From Actinomucor elegans (Eukaryota; Mucoromycota; Mucoromycetes; Mucorales; Mucoraceae), in NCBI GenBank assembly GCA_026027325.1, contig JAMSLZ010000008.1, forward strand, positions 124,001 through 188,000: DNA of 64,000 bases, written 5' to 3'. Of this stretch, positions 11,487-23,900 are shown piece by piece (within the stretch, counting starts at the first letter, position 1; the number at the start of each line of letters is the position of its first letter). A model generated the notes under the pieces. The model searched no databases, was not told where the DNA came from, and saw only the letters and a program-made list of their open reading frames with translations. Position numbers and translations under genes: made by a program.

Positions 11487-14400
11487 TCAACGTGTAACAG
11501 TAATTGTGTTTATCAGCATCACCTTTGCTTGTAACAATAATACATCCAGTAGCTCTTTGCCGTGGTTGGGATTTTCTTCCGCTGTAGTAGACGTAGCACT
11601 CACAAGCTCCCGCATCCTTTCTATGTTATTTATGCCACCAAAAACAGCAGCCGCAAAGCACATTTGTATAGTATCATCCAAACCATCTTTCTCAGCATCA
11701 GCAGTTGGAATAAACCCTTGTGTCAAACGTCTCAATTCGGCAAGGTCTTGGAGAATCGAGTAAAGATCAAAATCAACACGAGATTTATCTTCGGCCAACA
11801 ATTTAGTGTAAGACCCAAGCATTGCCTCAAATTTCTCTTTATCTATGCGTGATGCTTTGACTGCAGCCAGTATATCTTTTGCGTGATGAATGCTTGCAAG
11901 ATGTACTTTTATAATCTATATGAGCACTTCGTTAATACGCTCATTGAGGACCAATGATTTGAAATACGTACCTCCAAGTATGCAGTATATGCTATACGGA
12001 ACACCTTCTTGTCATTCAATATCAATGTTTGTCCACGGCGAAGTTTACGATATAAATGCTTCAAAGATTGCAAGTCATTTGATACTTTGAAAAGCTCAAT
12101 CGTGAATAGGGTATATTTGTTAATGTATTCATAATGCTTTCCTGGTCTAAGATGTTTAAATGGTAAGATATCATTCATTATACAGTACCAGTTCACGCTT
12201 ACAATTCGAACCCTGACTTCCAAATGTTGATGTGATTCTTGACATTGGCTTTGAACGTAACTAGCTTCATGATCTCTGCTTTTGCCTTTTCAATATTATG
12301 ATAGACATAGTAATACATCCAGGCAATCTATCAGCGAACAAGGGTTAATATTAAAAACGATAAAAACAAAAATATACATTTTTACCCTGTACACAGGTCG
12401 GTGGTGCCAGCCTTTAATGTCAGTTGCTCTAATGTCAGTGATACGCTTGAAAATTGCATTATATGCGTTGGCTGTATCCATAGGCAAATGTTGTGTCTGT
12501 TGATTTAATTCGCTCATCAAAAAGTTACTTGGTGAGGCTTGATCGCTGTTGACATTATCTACATTATTGCCCAAATATATGATCTCTTGATCAGCATTAT
12601 CATCTACGTTGTTCTTTTGCAAATCTTTTTCTTTGTCCAAGAACTCCATAACAGACTTTGCATCCAGTTTGCCTGCATACAGGTATTTCACTAAAGCTGA
12701 ACAAAAGATATAAATGGGTTCTAGAACATAATCATGCCCTTCATTCTTGGACTTGGCCCTGCGAATAGCCTGCAAGTACCAATTAAGCACTTCCTACAAC
12801 GAACGTCAGTATACATCTATACCAATCAGAGAACTATACCCATACCTTGGGTGGGCGGTCGATTTTTGCTAGGCATTTTCCCGTCATATAATAACTTCTA
12901 CAGCAAAATGGTATTTAGCACATCTCAAATCAGGAACGTGTCTCATAACTTACTTCCACTCTAAACGGTCAGATGTGTGATATCGAAGTGCGTGATTATA
13001 CATGATGGTTGCGAGTTTGTATACAGATTTACGCGAGGCAGGTTGATTGCGTAGCTCTACTAATGATTGGCCTGGCCCCATCATGCGTTTTACACTGGAA
13101 GTTTTAAACGCTTCCATGTTCATAGGAGGGGAGGCAATCGTGTACAGCAAATTACCGAAATTGACAAACAGATCATTCTTGGAAGACTGAGTCTTGGGAA
13201 GACCACCCAAGTACAGACCTCTCATGTAGGCACGGAAAGATTTCTAAATTTCGCCTATAAGCATCATGAACTGGTAGCAGGTTGGTAAACTTACTCTTTG
13301 GTATTCGCTTATTAGATCTTTATGCGCAACAATATTCGACGCGCTCCAATTGAGTTCCTCATCTGCAAGATGTTGATAACAAGTGCCTAATTCACACCAT
13401 CCATCCGTATCGTCTGGGTTGAGAATGATATGGGACTAAATCGAATTAGTCACGTATTAAGATAGCCTAACCAATTTCTTACTGTAAACTCTTCAATGGC
13501 CTTCTCTAGATCAATCATGTTTTTTTCATTGTTTGCTTTAGCTCTGTTTTTGATTTGTATACGAAGTGTCTTGCCTCTAATCCAGAATATCTTGTACAGC
13601 ACCACTACAGTAAAAGCATCGTTAGTTGGTTTTGTCATGATTTTAAGCACTTATACTTGCTGGATGTATTCGTTTTAACAGGGTCTAGAGAATTTGTAGG
13701 GATGATTGAAGTGCGAAGCATCATATTAAGAGATGGGTGCAAGTTGATTTCGCTATTCAAGTAATTCTCAATGATTGTTTGGTTGTTTTTAACAAGAGGA
13801 TGCTTCGTTGAAAGTTCCTCAAAGAGCTCAGATACAGTATCAATCACATCCTTTAGGTCATTCTTTAATAAAAAGCCTCCCTCTAACTTCTCGACGGCTG
13901 AATGGACTACTAGTTCGAATAACGGTTCTGAAGCTTTTTGATCCATATCACTGTGTGTGCAATGGTGTTCTTCAATCATACTTGATTCAGCCTATATCAA
14001 GCAACAATAAGAACGGCATATTAAGAAATATATATATAAAGTACTTACAGCAAGATGTACGCCATAAAGACAATGATAGCATTGGTAAATCTCTCTTCTA
14101 AATGTGCTATCATCGACATTGGTTAATGTTTCCATAAGGTGATGTATAAATATACTTTTAGACACGCCACAGATCTCTCTTTCACCAAGTTCATCGTGTA
14201 ATTCTTGTAATAATTCTGCCCAAGTAAGCACTACATCATCGCTACTCAAGCTTGTATTGTTCGTCAGCGTGTGTTGTATTAAACGTGATTGCAATACCCA
14301 AGACTTGATTACGATATCGTTGAATCCATTGGACTTGGTGACTTTTGAAGGTGTGTGAGGAGGCACATCAGGCGTAGTAAAATTATTAACCAAAGGCACA

Positions 14401-17400
14401 AAATCAGGATGTCTAAAGATATAACAAGTAGACATTCTCAATAAAATCACTAGTTTGTTGGCTAGTTCTTGATTCATATCGTGAGGAAGCCATTCTAAAC
14501 GATAGATCATTAGCCACCGTGTAGTTACTTGTAATTTTCTTTCTTACCTTCAGACTTGTTCTTTTTCTGAAGAAGTTGTACCATATTATCCATGCTTTCA
14601 TTGATATATCCCAAGGATTTTAAAAACTCGACATCCTCGTTTTTGCTTGGCCGAGAGTCCAGACTGTACTGGTTTTCACCATAATTGATTAAACGCTGCA
14701 TCAGAGAGCAGAACAGACATACATAGCAATTCCATGCATCCAGAAACCTTCCGCTTTGATAATAAGCTTCAGCAAGCATGTTTATCATCTGCATGTTCTC
14801 TCCAGACTCTGCAATATCAGCAGGGACAGACAGCTTTGGCTTCACAATCTCTTCTAAATCCTGAATAACACCTTCAAAGTCTTTTGTGGTCATCTTTTGC
14901 TTGGAGGTTGCAAATAGTTTTCCAACCTGAAGTAGATCAAGCTTTTTTGTGATACTTTCAGGGTTGATAAAAGAGTCATACATACTAAAACAAGAGTTAG
15001 TAATTGGGAGTGATTGTATTAATGATATACGATTCTCACCTTTTAACATCAATGGACATAGTTTTACTCTCTTCAAACAAGGGCTTGCAGTTGCCAAACC
15101 AAGAGTAAGCTTCTTCAATATTATTGTTACATTGCGCTAGCTTTCCTTTCAAAACATAATAACGCAACTGAATATTCTGCTCATCGTTAGAGAGAGTAGC
15201 TGGTCGATCATTACTTGCTGCACATTTGCTGATATTTGAAGAGAACCATACTAGTGACAGTGAATATAGATTCTGTTCAACTACACCAATCCAATAGGTA
15301 GCAAGTTCGATAAGATGCTCAATCATTTTCAGCTTTGATTGCTTTGCAAAAGAAGTAGACACCCTTCTCTTATTACTGGCGTTGTTTGGATGCAACCCAG
15401 TTTCTTCTAGCGTTACCATTGTGCTTCGAATCAAGCGATCAACAAAGTACTCGGCAACACGTAGTAACAGCTTTCCAACTGTTAGTTTAAAAATGCTTTA
15501 CTTTTCCCGATTAAATGCCTTACCAAAAGCTTGTCTCGTTGATTATCGCCTAGCATGATGCTTTGAACAAAGGTTGGTTGAATAGCAGTAATTACATCTG
15601 TAATCGATTCCAAAAACCGGTTATCCATTACCCCACCAGTATGACTATCGTCTTGTAACGTATCGTCTTGGACTATACTTGATACTAATTTATATAAACT
15701 ATCAACGATACCCGAATTATCACTGTTGATCTCAGCAATCAAATTTTTCGCGGCTATTCTACCGTGATTACTGATTGCAGTTGGTGTATCAACGTATGAG
15801 GGTATAAACAAAGATAAGCTGCCACTAGATTTGTTATCAGACGTGCTGGTTTTGAATTCCTTGCCTTTACTGTATAGCATTGTTAGATACCCACCTTCCT
15901 TTATAACTCAATCTACTTACGTTGTGCCAATATCCCAACAGTAGGTACTGTCCAATTCTGATACCTTTTGGTCAAACCAGTCCCAAAAATGATGCGTCGA
16001 GACAATTGGGCTTTCATCGTACCAAGGAGCTTTACGATATAGCATAGGTATACTTTCTACTTTGTTATAGAACACTTGCACTTTTTCAGTAAATACTTTT
16101 TCTTCCTCAAGCATTTTGAGACGCGAAGTCTCTTCATTTGCTATTTTTTCTCGCTGTCGTTTAGATGCTCTAAAAAAAAAAAAAAAAAAAAACTCAGATC
16201 AGCTTTTTAATTTGATTACAGTGAACTAGTGCGCGTTTACCTGAGGGATAATCTCTTTTCCTCGGCTTCATCCTCTTCATCATTATCATTCTCACTATTA
16301 TCCCCGTCCTCATCTTCTTCCCGCTTACGCTTTTGCGCCTTGTTCATGATTTCTATCACCGAATCAACCATATCGATAATTGTAGTAGATTCACCGAGAT
16401 CAATTAAAACAGGATTTTGTAAGCTATTGCCAGCTGTTTCAATCGTTGTAATGGTATTCTCAAGCACTTCCGGCTTAGAACAAGTGGATATAACAGGGTC
16501 CTCTTTCTTGCATACATCCATAGGTTCTTCTTGTTCACTTTGCTCTTCAAATGTGATGTATATAGATCTATTCATAAAGTATGTATCATTTAATCGATTT
16601 CTCTTCGATAATGGATCACGAAGCAACTCCTTGTCCTGCTGCTTCTTGGTGTTTTCATTATTAGTATACGCAAGGCGATTGTATTCTTTTAAAAGTGATT
16701 CAACAAGATCAGACCATTCAGGTTTTTCCAGGGCAATTGACAAAGGCTGTAATTCCATAACTGTATCTTTAGTATCCAATTTAATATCATGCTTATCCAT
16801 TCGCATCTTTAATTGATGTCCAGTTTCCCAAGTTGAATGTCGTTCAAGGATAATGTTTACGTAAAAGGTACATAATCGATAATCTCCAATATCATATAGA
16901 ACCTTTTGCATCCCAATTAGACTCTAGCTCATCGTACAATATCTATATACTTTTACCTGACACAGGGCTTCTAAACACTTCCACTGCATTGGAGTAAATT
17001 GTCCACTTTGAATGATTGCAATTGCATCTCTTGGCCTTACTGATGGAAGCTTCAATGACCTTTGGCTTCTATCAACATAAAACCCATTCTCAAAAGCGAG
17101 CCGAGCAAATCGAAGCTGGCCAAGTGTTTGCGAAAGACATCCAATATGATACCAAAGTGAATATTCTGATGGATCAATTTTTACTGCTTGTAGATAGTAC
17201 TGAAGCGCGCTTTTGGCAACTGACACATCCTTGTGGTCGTTTCGGTCAAATTCATCTTTCAAAAGTGAACCATAATTTTTGAAAACTAGAAAACGAAGCG
17301 TTGATAATGGTGATTCTTCAACTACGTCGATAGAAGTGGGTTTCTTTTTCTATGGATACAATAATTGATTAATTCGTTGCACTGTTTAATCATACATGAA

Positions 17401-17727
17401 AGGGGTTTTTTTTACAGGTTTTGGTTCCTTTTTTACAAGATCGTGCGTGACCAATTCTTGATATTTCTGCTTTGCTTCTTCCAAATCTCCTTTCTGATGT
17501 AGTTTTAGCGTGGTTTGATAAGTTTTTAACAACTTCTCGACCTAATCGTACTCGTCATTAAGCATGTTTCTCGCTTTTTGTTTGATCCATTGCTTACTTG
17601 AAGCTCAACAGCATCCTTTGCAGCAGCAGTGATACCTTTATTAAGAGTACTCCAGCTACTCTAAAGATAAAATATATAAGTTTTATCGTTTCGGCCATAT
17701 TCAACATATATATATTTATTGTACCAT
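11487..17727 (-). CDS. HIR3: HIR histone chaperone subunit Hir3/CABIN1
   Basis: Large scaffold subunit of the HIR (HIRA/UBN/CABIN1) H3-H4 chaperone complex, a nuclear complex for replication-independent nucleosome assembly and histone-gene repression. The gene has many exons and about 1800 aa. The 5' exons I could join in frame are 17725-17727 (ATG alone), 17598-17660, 17416-17541, 16957-17349, 16241-16902 and 15921-16169. Further exons run to the stop at 11487, with introns at about 15880, 15440-15480, 15000-15030, 14520, 14000-14050, 13640-13680, 13440-13490, 13230-13300, 12800-12950, 12340-12390 and 11900-11960. The TPR region is clear: LRFLVFKNYGSLLKDEF, then YYLQAVKIDPSEYSLWYHIG, RFARLAFENGF and WKCLEALCQ. 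This array order is characteristic of Hir3/CABIN1. An acidic linker (EEDEDGDNSENDNDEEDEAEE, about 16270-16310) precedes the middle domain. The ATG-only first exon is an inference from a clean GT-AG intron and correct phase. Confidence 0.82.
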
Positions 17728-18730
17728 AATGATCTCGTTTTACTTGTTCAAGAGGAAAGAGACTTTTTAGTTCTCGTTGCTCTCCGCGTAAAAAAAATAA
17801 GACGCGCCCAAAATCGCATTTAAAAGTTTGAACACCGGGAAAGCATACGCTTCAACACTAGATATGAGATGATTGGCTCTTAATTTGTACCAGCAAATCT
17901 ATCTAGTTGAACAGCATGAAAGATGCTTGATATTAGTACGTTGGTCACTTCTTGAAAGCCACAACCGAAAGCTCATGATACTCCTCCCTGTCTGCTGACT
18001 TCTACAAGTCGAAGCATGGAACGAGGTTCTTTTATGTGTTTGGAATGTTTGGGATTATTATGTTTAGCCTTCGCAAGGAGCAACAACTGAACGCTCATGA
18101 TACCATTCTTTGTCAAATGACTCGTCAGAGTTTAAAACACAGAAACGGGTTTCCAGACAGCCCAAAACACTTATACATGCATACAAACGACAAATCACAT
18201 TCAAAAAATGGTAATCATATTTTCTTTTTTTTTAGGACATCTATTCAAATCATCGTTGGCGGACATATTTTGTCAACAAAAAAATTAGAATTGCAATCGA
18301 ACAAATCACGATGGAATGTATCTCATGCAAGAGATTGATCAACTCACATTTCCTCGCTCCTTGGAAGAATTGGTTTCTTTTGTCAATTAGAAGAATATTC
18401 GCACGCTGTTGATGATAACCGAAGCATTTTGGCGGTTGTGTCAACCAGTGAATGATGGAGAGTCTTGGAAACGAAACGGCGTCTTACCCACTCTAGCATC
18501 TACTCGTTGATTGATGCCACCAAGGATCGACATCGCTTTTATGCCATGCGATTTGAGTGATAAAAAAAAAAGAAACAATAACTACATCAACTGTGGTGAT
18601 GCCAATAGGAAAAATAATTGTACTGGTAATAAAAACGTGAATCATCTTCATAACTAGATCGATGTGGTTTTGAAAGAGATAAGAGAGCTTATATGTGTAT
18701 TTGATTATTGATCATTATGTGGACAAGAAA

Positions 18731-18750
18731 AAGAGAGAGAGAGAGAGAGA
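18731..18750. repeat. (GA)n microsatellite
   Basis: About ten GA dinucleotides in a row, directly before the imperfect tandem tract at 18755-18850. No coding context. Confidence 0.8.
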
Positions 18751-18754
18751 TGAT

Positions 18755-18850
18755 TGCGCATTTGACTTTATTTTTTTGTGCATTCGACTTTCTTTTGCGC
18801 ACTCGACCCTCTTTTTTGCATATCTCCATTTTTTTTTGTGCATTAGATTT
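18755..18850. repeat. Imperfect tandem repeats, about 20-24 nt
   Basis: Four to five degenerate copies of a unit like TTTGCGCATTCGACTTTCTT, separated by T-runs of variable length. The conserved core is TGC(G/A)CATT(C/T)GAC. The variable T-runs suggest replication slippage. It lies in intergenic DNA about 400 bp from a transposase relic. Confidence 0.6.
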
Positions 18851-19190
18851 AGAAGCTCATTTAAATGGATATTCAAGCTATAATGTACTTCAGTAAAAGT
18901 AAATCTCGGTCAGAATTTGCTTCTGAATCTGATACGCTAAACCAATTCAATGATTTACCGAGATCGCAGGAGCTCTACCATTGACCACATGCTTATGATC
19001 ATAGCAATACGCAATTTTCCAATCTGAGCACCACGATTTATATATAATAAATTGAAGTTGCAGCCATAGGATAAGCACTGCACGACATCCTCACATGCCC
19101 CGGCAGCGCCCCCAGACGACCACCAGAGGGTGATGACGGCTGCGACCGTAGCGAACACAAAGCCATCTAGTATAAATATAATGCCATTTA

Positions 19191-20610
19191 TTAAAGCATT
19201 GGCTCAAGGGTCAAGCATCTATTGAAAAACGAACCTGAATGCCTGATCCAGGCCTGGCAGTCGGCTACACTCACCTGCTTTGTTGATTCAATAATTCTGG
19301 CACTTAAATTATCAGTGGCAGTGAGGCAGTCTCTCTTTATTCCAGCTTTAACTTTCGACCAAAAAAGTTCAATGGGATTGAGAAACGGCGAGTAAGGAAG
19401 CAAGTGAACGGCTTTGTATCCGCGACTCTCGATGAGTTCTTGAACAGCAGTAACCTTGTGTATAGCAGCATTATCTAGGACTAGGTAACGACCAGACATT
19501 TGTTGCGCGTCGAGTGTATCCATAACACCGTCAATAAAGTACATAAAGTACTCGCTTCACGTACTGACTCTTGCATTTACCTCAGTTACTTCAACTGTCT
19601 CACCATCTTCTCTGTTCTCTTCTTATTGGAAGTGCTTTTCTTTTGAACAGCCTTTGGCTTGCCCAAGGTTAAGTCAATAACTCCTTTTTCACGGATCCCT
19701 CCAATGATAGTTATAGAAATGCCTCTGTTAGAAGGTAGCAAGGTCTTAGCAAGTAATCCCCGCTTGGATTTCCCGATATTTCACCTGATGTGCATATTGA
19801 AACCTGCCTCATCAATAAAAACGCAATTGGCATACCAATCCATTTCCTTATCACGCATCTGCTCCAATACCCTCTCTTTTCGTTGTTTCAAAGTACCCTC
19901 AGATATTCTTCCAGCTACAATTCTATCCAGTTTCTTGAGAGTGAGGGGAGCATGCTAAACAAGATGCTTATGAAGGCATGAAAGAGTGATAGACTTAATG
20001 TCTGGAAAAACGGAAAACAATGCATCTCTTGCCTCCCACAAGACAGCTGCAGCGGCATTATCATAGTAGTGACAAAGGAAGTCAGTGTGCTTTCCCTCCA
20101 ACTTCCTATTGTTTCCTCTCAAACGTGAATTTTTTTTTGAAACATGGCAAGCGTTTCTCTTCATCATCCTTATATGTTTTTCACATAACGTTGAGCTGTT
20201 CTTACCACTATTCCTGCAGTTATTCCTGCTTGCCTCGCCGACATTCCCTGCCCAATAACAGGGTCAAGCAGTTCTTGCACTTGAAGAGGAGAATAAGAGC
20301 GATATGGGCTCCTAGCGCTTTTAATAGCTGATGCTTTGGCTGGAATTTTCGGCTTGCCTTTTACTACCTGCTGAATAGCCGCTGCTACCTCTTGTTGAAT
20401 AACTTGGAAGCTCCCGAAACCCATAAGCCTCTTTAAACCCGGCTCAGCTTCTTTCTCAGTCTTCTTCTCCTCTACACCTGGTTGCCATTCGTGCCATTCC
20501 AAGGCAGTGGTTTCAAAGAAACCCGCTTGAACATGTCCGTCTACTCCCATGAGAACGAATTGAGGAATTTCGTCAACAATATTGAAGCAATACATACTCA
20601 AATAAAACAA
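19191..20610 (-). mobile_element. Tc1/mariner-type (DD34E) DNA transposon relic
   Basis: A stretch of about 1.4 kb encoding fragments of one Tc1/IS630/mariner-superfamily transposase, lying between HIR3 and the UNC80-like gene. Its outer limits are not defined: I could not find convincing terminal inverted repeats or a TA target-site duplication by eye, so the coordinates only bound the coding similarity. The element is probably immobile because its only gene is disrupted. Confidence 0.75.
19191..20610 (-). pseudogene. Degenerate DD34E transposase
   Basis: Fragments read in order on the minus strand. 20610-20170 holds an N-terminal part with a helix-turn-helix-like segment (LLDPVIGQGMSARQAGITAG, then RTAQRYVKNI). 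20167-19958 and 19954-about 19600 hold the middle part, including the first catalytic Asp in CVFIDEAGFNMHI. 19544-19191 holds YLVLDNAAIHK and PYSPFLNPIELFWSKVK. The second Asp and the Glu are separated by 34 residues, which is the DD34E (Tc1-type) spacing. Breaks are a frame change near 20170, another at the A-run near 20130, an in-frame TAG at 19955-19957, TGA at 19781-19783, a one-base frame change near 19610-19620, and TGA at 19557-19559. Both TGA codons sit where a CGA (Arg) would fit. All three catalytic residues remain but are in different frames, so no functional protein is expected. Confidence 0.85.
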
Positions 20611-20950
20611 TGCTTTTCCACTTAACTTTCTGAGTACTAGTGATTGCCTTGATAGAAGCTTTTAAATAGATGGTCATTATTATAGTTATCAAAGAATAGC
20701 ATACGTAGTCTTTTAGTTATGGAGTTAAAAAAAAAAAAGAGAATCTCGATACACCAACAGTAAAGGTGGCCAGAAGCAAAGAGATTAGGCCGGCATTATC
20801 ACAAATGGGCTGCAGCAACCAATTATGCAATCTCAAAAAAAATATCACATAATCACGACAGTAAAACTATTGATTGAATAAGCTTATTTATTGTTGTTGT
20901 TGTGTACGTTTTTAATATACTAAGAGTTAACAGTAAAAAAGGAAACTTCA
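20611..20950. other. Short intergenic gap
   Basis: About 340 nt between the transposase relic and the stop codon of the UNC80-like gene. It contains an A-run (about 20726-20738) and no open frame worth calling. One end of the transposon presumably lies here. Confidence 0.5.
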
Positions 20951-23900
20951 TTAGTTGAACGTGGATGTCATCGCTTGCATTAAAACGCGGTTATTTCCTT
21001 GAAATGTTATGCTTTCTGCTTGTAATCTCATAATGTCTCTTACTTCCAAGAATAGTTGATTAATCATAGTTGGGGCAGGCACTTCAATAGGTGGTATATC
21101 AAACATGCTTCTGAGCCTTTCCACTTGATTTTTAAACTCTGCTATGGAAACCATATGGTCCATACCGCTATTATCTTGATGTGATATCGAGCTAACATTA
21201 GCATCTTCGTTATGCAGCTAATACAGAAAGTAAATCATATTGCTATATATTCAAATAATGCTGCGTTACCTTCTTTAGTAAATCATCTAGTAAATCGCTC
21301 CATTCATAGGAATTGATCATCACAATTTCACTGCGGCAGGCAAACAAGAACTGTAATAATGATAAAAACATGTTCCAAACAGATAATCCGACATTACCAG
21401 ACTAAAATTACATTAGATAACATAATATCGATAGTATATGTCCACAATTACCATATGCAGGGTAGAAGGTTCAATCATGTCTAATAGTCTTCTGATAGCT
21501 GGCCATATTGTCATCCAGAACATGAGTGAATTTTGTACTTGAGGATTGGACGGCGACAGACTTGTATAGATGCACTCAACTCTAAGTTTGAGTAAAACAA
21601 AGCACTTCAATAGTGAAAAGCTGAATAGTAATTTTTCGCTTGATTCACTGTATGAAAAATTGAAGTCTGGTGTATGAAAGTCAACTTCCACTGTATTGAA
21701 TGTTCTAACTAATAGCTCAGACAATATAGTTTCATATTGAAGCATGTCGTACATCAGATTATCCGCTTCTTCTTTTAACAGGGTCAAAACGAACCAGTTA
21801 AGAAATCGAAGGCATTCGCCGCCTTCTTCAAGCTATAAATTGTACAGGTTAAAGCGCTAATATACACACTTGACCTAGCTATATAATTACCTTCAAGTAC
21901 CCAAAGATAATCACCATTAGTTTTGGATCTTTCAAACACATGACCACGATTAATTGCGCAATGCAACTATAAATCTTGAAGTCTTTCTTTGTAAATTGCT
22001 GACTCATGCAAGCCTGCTTCATATAGCTCACAAAGAATGGTAATAATATTAACAATCTGCTTGCAAAGTAGGGCGTACGGTTAAGGCCCTGCTGCTTCTC
22101 CCCTGAAACTGATGCTTCAATCTTGGTATACCAATCTTGACCTGTAGGCTTTGTATCCCAAAGGACAAGCTGAAGAAGGGTAAGCAAAGTATCCTTGTTA
22201 AGCTTCGTATTTGATGAAAACGAATTCTTCATTTCATCAATTATAATATCGACAAAGACATTATTCGACTGCGCGCCTGGTATACAAGCAATAGCAGCAT
22301 AGGAGGCCATCAGTTTAACGACTGCATCAAGCTGAATAGTGCAGTGTACCAGCCCATGCCGGAATAAAGTTTGAATGGGAGGTAATAGAGTGGTATGAAG
22401 ATATGGATGTTCCTTTAGTAAGAGGGCTGACATTGTTAAGACTGGGTTGATATTCCAATCTGATCGTCTCCAATCTGCTGTATGTTTAATCAAAGAGTGA
22501 ATGAATCCAACGTAATCGTTAAGGATGTTTTCAGAGTACGGATGCGTATGAACAGTTTCTACATAGCGACTGGTGTTGTGTAAGACAGTCGAAAACGCCT
22601 TTCGTTCCATTTGCTGTTTCATGAGTTTTTCTAGCACGTCGCGTACTGGCTGGTCGCGTAAGTAAATGATCTCGCCACGTATATCTTCATCAGGTATCAC
22701 ATCTTCAGGATCAATTACAGTACGCAAGACAAAGAATAGATCACTGCTATCAGAGTCCGTTATAGTGTGATTCTTGAATATCAGTACAAACAAGCCTGCG
22801 ACAGCGAACCGTAGAAATGCACTTTTAAGAAACTGCTTTGCTTTCAAGTAAACTGGTTCAGAATTACGTACGCCCGACTTTGTCATAAGTTTGCCCAGAG
22901 CCAAGATCTGTTTTGAGAGAACCATGGCCGTTAAATGATCTGAACGACGCAAAAGACATTTTAGAATCTCTAAAATCAAGAGTTTGTTTTCTTCACTGAT
23001 ATCCTCAGTTAGCAAGTCAATTATCTGCTTCATACAAGTAACGATACTCTGTTCATACTGTATTTCCAGTATATTGTGCTGAAAACAAGATACATTAGTT
23101 TATGCAATCAGAAGCCATTCAAACATACCTTGTATACGACTATTAGAACAATTTCAAGCCAGGCTTTCAGCATCATATGGCCCAATTGAGTCAAATCCAC
23201 ACCAGAATTCATCATCTTCAAAACCACATCAATAAAGTGCACGCCTGGGCTACTATTTTCAGATAAATCCATTTTACTTTGCTCAAAAGCATCGGCAGCC
23301 ATAGTAGCTACAGTTTCCGCTGGTAAAGGTGCAAAACTGTCCATTATCTTCTTCAGCCCGCGAATGCAAGATATCATTACTGCAACCCTTGCAGGATCTT
23401 TGGGGTTGTATCGCAATGGCCCAAATTCAATGGTAATATCACCACCTTCGTTAAACAATTGGCATTGTTGAAAGTTCATCTGCTGTACCAAAATAAACTT
23501 GAGTCGCGATATCTGTGCCGGCTCGATGCTAAGATGATTACTCAGCATCTGCAGAGCAAGAGTCAACATCAACACCTTTGCATTTTCTGATTCGGCTGTT
23601 TGCTCGTGAGTACTGCTAAGAATAGAGTCATCTTTGATTATTAGCTCATCATGATCCATAGAAGTTCTCATATAATCGTCCAAGATATCGACTGGTGTCT
23701 TGGTTTCAAGGGCTTCCAAAAGAGACTCCCATTGTAACACTTGCCAATCAGGAAATAAAGCATTCAGTTGTGTCATGAGACTTACTAAGGACATACGCTG
23801 TCTGTCCGTGGCTGTCAAAAAGTAAGCTTCCCAACAACGGAAAGCAGATCTTAAATGCAAAGTACCGAATGTACGAATCAAAGCATATGTTTTTGAACGA

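Larger units (their letters stand above)
17728..19190. other. Intergenic region upstream of HIR3
   Basis: Contains the HIR3 promoter side and about 1.4 kb with no recognisable gene. It includes a GA microsatellite (about 18731-18750), an imperfect TTTGCGCATTCGACTTT-type repeat tract (about 18755-18850) and, next to the transposase relic, a short unusually GC-rich patch (about 19075-19160) inside a 67-codon minus-strand frame (18955-19158). That frame contains a hydrophobic stretch and several Cys but matches no family I recognise. Confidence 0.55.

Noticed and set aside
12195..12225. tRNA B-box-like string (GGGTTCGAATTG on minus)
   Set aside because: Sits at an exon end of HIR3; no A box, acceptor stem or cloverleaf at the right distance.
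16229..16816. 195-codon Ser-rich plus-strand frame
   Set aside because: Antisense of the HIR3 acidic linker exon.
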